NCBI GenBank assembly: GCA_018711815.1
Contig: DVHU01000078.1
Span: 1 to 36,961, forward strand
Source of the DNA: Candidatus Egerieimonas intestinavium
GTDB lineage: Bacteria; Bacillota; Clostridia; Lachnospirales; Lachnospiraceae
Length of the DNA stretch: 36,961 bases
Reading direction: 5' to 3'
Below, one piece after another: positions 31,662 to 36,961 of the stretch. Made by a program: the position numbers and the translations under genes. The notes under the pieces were generated by a model, which searched no databases, was not told the DNA's origin, and worked only from the letters and a program-made list of their open reading frames with translations. The first letter of the stretch is position 1. The number at the start of each line of letters is the position of its first letter.

Positions 31662-31685
31662 CCAGAGAAAAAGAGGAGAGATTCC

Positions 31686-33347
31686 ATGAGCTACACAGCT
31701 CTGTACCGGAAGTTCCGGCCTGATACCTTCGAGGATGTGAAGGGGCAGGAACACATTGTGACAACATTGAAAAACCAGATCAAGGCCAACCGCATCGGCC
31801 ACGCGTACCTCTTCTGCGGAACCCGGGGTACGGGAAAAACCACGGTGGCGAAGATTCTGGCAAAGGCTGTAAACTGTGAACACCCGGTGGACGGAAGCCC
31901 CTGCAACCAGTGCGAGACCTGTCGGGCCATTGCCTCCGGGGCTTCTATGAATGTGATAGAGATTGACGCCGCCTCCAACAACGGCGTGGACAATATCCGG
32001 GAAATCCGGGAGGAAGTGGCCTACCGGCCCACCCAGGGAAAGTATAAGGTTTATATTATCGACGAGGTTCATATGCTGTCAGTGGGAGCCTTCAACGCGC
32101 TCCTGAAGACACTGGAGGAACCTCCTTCTTATGTAATCTTCATTTTGGCTACCACCGAGGCTCACAAGATTCCTGTGACTATCCTCTCCCGGTGCCAGCG
32201 GTACGATTTCCGCCGGATTACCATAGACACCATATCCGCCCGGCTCATGGACCTGATGGAGCAGGAGCAGGTGGAGGTGGAGGAGCGGGCCATCCGCTAT
32301 GTGGCCAAGGCGGCGGACGGTTCCATGCGGGACGCCTTAAGTCTCCTGGATCAGTGTATCGCCTTCTATCTGGGGCAGACCCTCACCTACGACAAGGTGC
32401 TGGAGGTTCTGGGCACGGTGGACACGGAGGTATTCAGCGCTCTGCTGCGGCAGATCCTGAGCCAGAACGTGGTGGGCTGCATCCACACCTTGGAGGAGCT
32501 GATCACCCAGGGCAAGGAGCTGGGGCAGCTGGTGACGGATTTTACCTGGTATCTGCGCAATCTGCTGCTGGTGAAAAATTCCTCGAACATGGAAGAAGTT
32601 CTGGATGTTTCCACAGAACACTTGAAACTTTTGCAGGAAGAAAGTACAATGGTGGACACAGAGACGCTGATGCGTTATATTCGGGTGTTTTCCGAGCTGT
32701 CAGGCCAGCTCCGCTACGCTTCCCAGAAGCGGGTGCTGGTGGAGATCGCGCTCATTAAGCTGTGCCGCCCCTCTATGGAGCAGGGACTGGACTCCGTTCT
32801 GGACCGGCTGAGAATCCTGGAGGAGAAGGTGGAGCAGGGGATTCCCCTGCAGGCGGCTCCCGGCGCCGGGGCCGGCTATGGCGGCCCGGTTCCCCCGACA
32901 GGGGCAGGACAGGGCTGCGGGATGGCAGCGCCCGGCGGTATGCCGGGAGTCGGAGGAACGGCTGCACCCCAGGAGGCGCCCAAGAAGGCAGCCCCGGAGG
33001 ACCTGCAGCAGGTGAAGCGGGAGTGGAAGATGATTGTGGGACAGAGCGAGGGCATGTTCAAGCAGATGCTCTTGACCGCGAGGCCCAAGTATAACGGCGA
33101 TACCGGGGAGGCGAAGCTCTATGTGGAGTTTACCAACCCCCTGGCGGCGAACTATGTGAACAATCCCGAGGCGGCTCAGATGCTGGAGCGTCTGATCCAG
33201 GGAAGGATTGGCAAATCTGTGGAGGTGGAAATGCTTCTGGCGGCGGAGCATCAGAAGACCGGGCTGGCAGAGATTTCCATTGACGATCTGATCAAAGAGG
33301 CGGTTCACATGCCCGTGGTGGTGGAAGAGGAACCGGACGAGGAATAA
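31686..33347 (+). CDS. dnaX: DNA polymerase III subunit gamma/tau
   Basis: A 553-residue clamp-loader ATPase. Start MSYTALYRKFRPDTF at ATG 31686 after AAGAGGAGAG; the upstream in-frame extension from 31644 lies in the hairpin. P-loop GTRGTGKTT at 45-53, zinc module with Cys64, Cys73, Cys76 and Cys79, Walker B IIDEVHML, sensor 1 TTEAHKIPVTILSRCQRYDFRR. A Gly/Pro/Ala-rich linker (about residues 397-440) leads to a C-terminal domain that would contact polymerase. I see no obvious slippery A-run for a frameshifted short form. It is the first of a conserved dnaX-ybaB-recR block. Confidence 0.96.
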   Translation: MSYTALYRKFRPDTFEDVKGQEHIVTTLKNQIKANRIGHAYLFCGTRGTGKTTVAKILAKAVNCEHPVDGSPCNQCETCRAIASGASMNVIEIDAASNNGVDNIREIREEVAYRPTQGKYKVYIIDEVHMLSVGAFNALLKTLEEPPSYVIFILATTEAHKIPVTILSRCQRYDFRRITIDTISARLMDLMEQEQVEVEERAIRYVAKAADGSMRDALSLLDQCIAFYLGQTLTYDKVLEVLGTVDTEVFSALLRQILSQNVVGCIHTLEELITQGKELGQLVTDFTWYLRNLLLVKNSSNMEEVLDVSTEHLKLLQEESTMVDTETLMRYIRVFSELSGQLRYASQKRVLVEIALIKLCRPSMEQGLDSVLDRLRILEEKVEQGIPLQAAPGAGAGYGGPVPPTGAGQGCGMAAPGGMPGVGGTAAPQEAPKKAAPEDLQQVKREWKMIVGQSEGMFKQMLLTARPKYNGDTGEAKLYVEFTNPLAANYVNNPEAAQMLERLIQGRIGKSVEVEMLLAAEHQKTGLAEISIDDLIKEAVHMPVVVEEEPDEE

Positions 33348-33365
33348 GTAGGAGGATATAAAGAG

Positions 33366-33716
33366 ATGGCAAAAAGAGGCGGATTTCCCGGAGGCATGGG
33401 TATGCCCGGCAACATGAATAACCTGATGAAGCAGGCCCAGAAGATGCAGAAGCAGCTGGAGGAGAACCAGAAGGCCCTGGAAGAGAAGGAATTTACCGCG
33501 TCCGCCGGCGGCGGAGCCGTGGAGGTAACCGTATCCGGCAAGAAGGAGATCACCAAGGTGAAGCTCTCCGAGGAGGTGGTGGATCCCGACGATATCGAGA
33601 TGCTGGAGGATCTGATCATGGCGGCCACCAACGAGGCCCTGCGCAAGATGGAGGAAGAGAACGCCGCGGTTATGTCCAAGCTGACCGGCGGACTGGGCGG
33701 AGGCTTCCCCTTCTGA
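33366..33716 (+). CDS. YbaB/EbfC family nucleoid-associated protein
   Basis: A 116-residue DNA-binding protein of the YbaB/EbfC (B. subtilis YaaK) family. [52 protein letters not shown] is the typical helix plus beta-sheet pattern, split here only by description. Gly/Met/Phe-rich tails at both ends are usual. It lies 18 nt after dnaX and 1 nt before recR, the standard context, suggesting a role linked to DNA replication and repair. Confidence 0.94.
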   Translation: MAKRGGFPGGMGMPGNMNNLMKQAQKMQKQLEENQKALEEKEFTASAGGGAVEVTVSGKKEITKVKLSEEVVDPDDIEMLEDLIMAATNEALRKMEEENAAVMSKLTGGLGGGFPF

Positions 33717-33717
33717 T

Positions 33718-34314
33718 ATGGAATACTACAGCAGTCATATCAGCAAATTAATTGAGCAGCTGGCCGGACTGCCTGGGATAGGAGCGAAATCCGCCCAGCG
33801 TCTGGCATTTCACATTATCAACATGCCCCAGGACCAGGTGCGGCAGCTGGCGGGGGCTATGACGGAGGCCCGGGAGCAGGTGCGCTACTGCAAGAACTGC
33901 TATACCCTCACGGACCAGGAGCTCTGTCCCATCTGCAGCAACCCTGCCAGAAATCAGAAGGTGATCATGGTGGTGGAGAATACCCGGGATCTGGCGGCCT
34001 ACGAGAAAACCGGCAAGTATGACGGGGTGTATCACGTGCTCCACGGGGCTATCTCCCCCATGCTGGGGATCGGGCCCGGGGACATTAAGCTGAAGGAGCT
34101 CATGCACCGCCTTCAGGGGGATGTGGACGAGGTGATTATCGCCACCAACTCCAGCCTGGAGGGGGAGACCACAGCCATGTATATCAGCAAGCTGATTAAA
34201 CCCACGGGGATCAAGGTGAGCAGAATCGCCAGCGGAGTCCCGGTGGGAGGAGATTTGGAGTATATTGACGAGGTAACTTTGCTCAGAGCCTTGGAAGGGC
34301 GTGTAGAATTATGA
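33718..34314 (+). CDS. recR: Recombination protein RecR
   Basis: A 198-residue recombination mediator that works with RecO/RecF to load RecA. Helix-hairpin-helix [19 protein letters not shown], four-cysteine zinc finger with Cys58, Cys61, Cys70 and Cys73, Toprim domain with [15 protein letters not shown] and the segment [14 protein letters not shown], and the C-terminal [21 protein letters not shown] are all canonical. It overlaps the following HD-domain gene by 4 nt. Confidence 0.96.
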   Translation: MEYYSSHISKLIEQLAGLPGIGAKSAQRLAFHIINMPQDQVRQLAGAMTEAREQVRYCKNCYTLTDQELCPICSNPARNQKVIMVVENTRDLAAYEKTGKYDGVYHVLHGAISPMLGIGPGDIKLKELMHRLQGDVDEVIIATNSSLEGETTAMYISKLIKPTGIKVSRIASGVPVGGDLEYIDEVTLLRALEGRVEL

Positions 34315-35060
34315 CGGGAAAGCATTTGCCTGCGCCCAAGAGGCGCAGAGCCCAGCTGAGAAGAAAGCGGTATACGAATCTGGAGCTGAATCTGGAATTT
34401 TACCGGTGTATCGAGGATATTGTGTATCACCCGGTGGTGCTGAGGATGAAGCGCTTTTACCAGCACTGTGACACCGACTGCTACCAGCATTGCCTCAGCG
34501 TGGCCTATTACAATTTCAGAATCTGCAAGGCCCTCCAGCTGGACGCCCGGTCCGCGGCCAGGGGAGGTATGCTGCACGATCTGTTTCTGTACGATTGGCG
34601 CACCCACAGTGAGAAGACCGGCGACCGGCTTCACGCCATGACGCATCCCTGGACGGCCTACCGCAATGCCAAGAAGTATTTCAAGCTGAATTCCATTGAG
34701 AAGGAAGTGATCACTAAGCATATGTGGCCCACAACACTGATTCCCCCCAGACACTGGGAGACCTACGTGATCTGCTTTACCGACAAGTACTGCGGTTCGG
34801 CGGAGATCCTGGAATATTACTCCCAGAGGCTGGAAAAGTACAGGCTGCTGAGGCCCCTGGGGAAAAAGCTGGGTCAGCTGTGCACAAAGATCTCGGGAAT
34901 TCACCAGGTGCTGGAGAGTCAGGATCTGCTGGTGCCCTCCCCGGAGGCGGTATCCATGGAGAAGGCGGCCAATGTGGAGTCCTTTGCCCAGCAGCGCAGA
35001 AGGCGCGGCTCTTCCTGGGGGAGAAGCTCCTCGGGACGAAAGCGCAGAGCCCTGGCCTGA
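34311..35060 (+). CDS. HD-domain protein (predicted phosphohydrolase)
   Basis: A 249-residue cytosolic protein with a metal-dependent HD hydrolase domain. His60 ([11 protein letters not shown]), His89-Asp90 ([12 protein letters not shown]) and KHMWP with another His supply the motif; a further Asp in CFTDKYCG completes the site. The substrate, perhaps a nucleotide, is unknown. A basic N-terminus ([12 protein letters not shown]) and a low-complexity Arg/Ser tail (from about 205) flank the domain. It is coupled to recR by a 4-nt overlap. The last 142 nt overlap the 3' end of yyaC on the other strand. Confidence 0.85.
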   Translation: MTGKHLPAPKRRRAQLRRKRYTNLELNLEFYRCIEDIVYHPVVLRMKRFYQHCDTDCYQHCLSVAYYNFRICKALQLDARSAARGGMLHDLFLYDWRTHSEKTGDRLHAMTHPWTAYRNAKKYFKLNSIEKEVITKHMWPTTLIPPRHWETYVICFTDKYCGSAEILEYYSQRLEKYRLLRPLGKKLGQLCTKISGIHQVLESQDLLVPSPEAVSMEKAANVESFAQQRRRRGSSWGRSSSGRKRRALA

Positions 35061-35599
35061 CCGGAGAGGGCCATGAGGATTCCCTGGGTGATGGAGTCCG
35101 CCATGCTGATCACCGTGGACAGCCGGGTGGTCTGCAGGAGGAAATGCTCCAGAGTTCCCGAGGCGTTGATGATTCCGGTGATGAAGATATCTCCCACGTC
35201 GGGCAGCTCCTTGCGGACCCCGGCGCCGGGATGGATGGGCCCCAGGCCCACGGTAATATACCCCACGTGTTTTTGGGATCCCAGAGAAGCATCCACTGCA
35301 ACAACCAGGGCAGAGGGATGCTTTTTTTTGATCTTTTCCAGCTGTCCGGCCAGGTTAAGGGCGTGGACGGGCTCGTCCAGGGTCCCGTAGATAAAGCTGT
35401 GCTGCCAGATATGCCTGGAGAGCAGGTGGCCGACCAGGGGCCCCAGGCTGTCCCCGGTGATCCGGTCGCTGCCGATACAAAGGAACACCAGCTCCCGCCA
35501 GGGGCGTTCCACCATGCGGATACACTTTTGCAGCAGGCATGCCAGCTCCTGGCTGGCAGTCTCTTTTTTTTCATCTATATAGAAGGTCTGCTCGTCCAT
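34919..35599 (-). CDS. yyaC: YyaC-family sporulation protein
   Basis: A 226-residue protein of the YyaC family (DUF1256), related in fold to the germination protease GPR. ELVFLCIGSDRITGDSLGPLVG, FIYGTLDEPVHALNL, VVAVDASLGSQKHVGYITVG, LPDVGDIFITGIIN and ISMADSITQGI are diagnostic. Start after AGAGAGGTAAG. The last 30 or so residues, past RPEELLPQE, are poorly conserved in character and are encoded opposite the tail of the HD-domain gene. Its presence is the best sign that the organism forms spores. Confidence 0.88.
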   Translation of the reverse strand: MDEQTFYIDEKKETASQELACLLQKCIRMVERPWRELVFLCIGSDRITGDSLGPLVGHLLSRHIWQHSFIYGTLDEPVHALNLAGQLEKIKKKHPSALVVAVDASLGSQKHVGYITVGLGPIHPGAGVRKELPDVGDIFITGIINASGTLEHFLLQTTRLSTVISMADSITQGILMALSGQARALRFRPEELLPQEEPRLLRCWAKDSTLAAFSMDTASGEGTSRS

Positions 35600-35819
35600 G
35601 TCTTACCTCTCTTTCTACGAGGATTTTACCCGTTTATCAATAGAATATTCAGCGTCCGGGGGAAAAATACTAGGATTTGCCAGGTGGGGATCCCCGGTGA
35701 GGGGCAGTCTTCAGGAACCGGAGAGAAAATTGTCGCTAAAAAAGCGAAATTTCCCTGCACAAACTGATAAATTTTGCGCCTGCGGCGTGGTATGGTGTAT
35801 GCCGAAGGGGTGAATCAAT

Positions 35820-36961
35820 ATGATAGAAATTGTTTACAAGGAGGAGAAGAAGGAGGCAAAAGGAAACGAAGGGATTTTCCAGCTGCCCAGGAACATCAGA
35901 CAAATCGGTGAGGGGAAGTCTTATCTGAAAATCTACATGGAGGATTACGTCTACACTTATCTGCAGAAGATCGCCCGGGAGGAGCCGGTGAAGGGCAAAG
36001 GCTCCATACTGCTGGGAAAATACAACTGGGATTCCGGTATCTCTTATATTTTTATCCAGAGCGCTCTGGAGGTGGAGGAGATGGAGCCGGCCCGGGAGCA
36101 CATCACCCTGGACGAGCAGGTGTGGAGCAAAATCCATGACCGGATGAAGGAATATTTTCCCGGACAGGAGATCGTGGGCTGGAGCCTGTTTCTGCCGGGA
36201 GGCGCCGGGGAGATCAGCGATACCATCCTTCACACGCACTTAAATCACTTTGGGGGAAATGACAAGGTACTTTTCTATTACCAGCCTCAGGAGAAGGAGG
36301 AGGCTTTTTATACATATGAAAATGGGCAGATGGTATCCCAGGGCGGGTACTATATTTATTATGAGAAAAATGAGCCCATGCAGTCCTACATGATCGGGAA
36401 AAACAGGAACCGCTCCATAGAGGATGAGACCTCGGTGCCGGACCGGGCGGTGAGCCATTTCCGAAAAACTATTGTGGACAAAGGGGAAGAGAAGCAGCAC
36501 ATTAAGGTGCGGAGCATGGTTTACGCCGTAAGCACCTGCTCGGTGCTGGCGCTGCTGGCTCTGGGTATTACTTTTATGAGCCGTTATGACGGGATGAGAC
36601 AGGCGGTGGATTCGGTGCTGGAGGAGGGGCAGGACAGCGAGAGCGCCAGCGGGGAAGCCCAGGGACAAAAGGCTGACAGCCAGTCCCCGAAGGATGATGG
36701 GGATTCCCAGGAGACCGGCGCAGGGGCGGGAGCAGCCACGCCGACACCTACGCCGACACCTACACCTACGCCTACTTCTACTCCTTCCCCTCAGCCTACC
36801 AGGGAAGAGGAGCAGGAGACCAACAGCCGGCAGGATCAGACCTCCGGGCAGGAGGACAAGCAGACCTCCTCCGCAAGAACCACTTACCGGGTGAAGAAGG
36901 GAGATACCATAAGCCAGATCAGTGCAGCCTATTACGGGACCATTTCCATGGTGCCGCAGAT
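35820..36961 (+). CDS. LysM-domain membrane protein with JAMM/MPN-like N-domain (3' end cut off)
   Basis: An open frame from ATG 35820 (after AAGGGGTG) to the window end, 380 codons seen. Residues 30-215 resemble a JAMM/MPN domain: GSILLGK, SALEVEE, the VGWSLFLPG segment at 119-127, then ISDTILHTHLNHFGGNDKVLFYYQP. The catalytic HxHP that should follow VGW is replaced by SLFLP, so it is probably inactive as a metallopeptidase. A single membrane helix spans about 231-254. Then come an acidic/Gln-rich stretch, a Thr-Pro repeat (307-322), another polar linker and the start of a LysM domain (TTYRVKKGDTISQISAAYYG, about 354-373). Predicted topology: MPN-like domain inside, LysM outside binding peptidoglycan. 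Its function is not known to me. Confidence 0.85.
   Translation, partial: MIEIVYKEEKKEAKGNEGIFQLPRNIRQIGEGKSYLKIYMEDYVYTYLQKIAREEPVKGKGSILLGKYNWDSGISYIFIQSALEVEEMEPAREHITLDEQVWSKIHDRMKEYFPGQEIVGWSLFLPGGAGEISDTILHTHLNHFGGNDKVLFYYQPQEKEEAFYTYENGQMVSQGGYYIYYEKNEPMQSYMIGKNRNRSIEDETSVPDRAVSHFRKTIVDKGEEKQHIKVRSMVYAVSTCSVLALLALGITFMSRYDGMRQAVDSVLEEGQDSESASGEAQGQKADSQSPKDDGDSQETGAGAGAATPTPTPTPTPTPTSTPSPQPTREEEQETNSRQDQTSGQEDKQTSSARTTYRVKKGDTISQISAAYYGTISMVPQ
36738..36792 (+). repeat. Short tandem repeat encoding a Thr-Pro linker
   Basis: ACNCCN units, partly in a 12-nt higher-order repeat (ACGCCGACACCT), encode the Thr-Pro wall-spanning linker of the LysM protein. Such repeats can vary in copy number between strains. 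Confidence 0.8.

Noticed and set aside
34724-35767. 347-codon plus-strand frame opposite yyaC
   Set aside because: Gly/Gln-rich shadow; yyaC on the minus strand and the HD-domain gene have clear family motifs and this frame has none.

Overview
The window looks like a chromosomal segment of a spore-forming Firmicute of class Clostridia, probably Lachnospiraceae. The basis is the DnaX-YbaB-RecR block with a large Bacillus-type SRP RNA beside it, a YyaC-family sporulation protein, a complete D-alanylation (dlt) operon, lipoprotein-type ABC binding proteins and strong AGGAGG ribosome binding sites. Coding GC looks fairly high for the group by eye (not computed). I see no insertion sequence, phage gene, tRNA, rRNA or CRISPR array.

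Layout. 430-5243: a YtfQ/YtfR/YtfT/YjfF-type sugar ABC importer with a hairpin after the binding-protein gene and a terminator at the end. 5426-6964: an asparagine-synthetase-like protein whose glutaminase half has lost its N-terminus and nucleophile. 6992-7140: a long imperfect palindrome that recurs at 18569-18679. 7211-18535: a LacI-type regulator followed by ten co-oriented genes: an M29-like metalloprotein, a class V PLP enzyme, alanine dehydrogenase, a five-gene Liv-type ABC importer, a divergent shikimate-dehydrogenase-like enzyme and a TIM-barrel isomerase/epimerase. Three near-identical 17-bp sites, two before the regulator and one before the first enzyme gene, suggest one regulon. 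I read this as an import and deamination pathway for an unknown amino compound, with the amino group possibly leaving through alanine and alanine dehydrogenase as ammonia. This is the best candidate for an undescribed system in the window.

18762-19556: a lone SAM methyltransferase with its own promoter. 19686-23236: an acidic amino acid:cation symporter divergent from a GlnK/GlnL-type two-component system, with a TTTTGT-N4-TTTTGT repeat between them. 23241-25490: a small conserved protein translationally coupled to a secreted lipoprotein nuclease, then an OGG1-type DNA glycosylase. 25552-29855 (minus): dltA-dltB-dltC-dltD and a tiny dltX overlapping the end of dltD.

30104-30365 (minus): SRP RNA, with its promoter back to back with that of a phosphofructokinase gene. 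31686-34314: dnaX, ybaB, recR, followed by an HD-domain protein whose 3' end overlaps yyaC on the other strand. 35820 to the right edge: a membrane protein with an apparently dead JAMM/MPN-like N-domain, a Thr-Pro linker and a LysM domain, cut by the window end.
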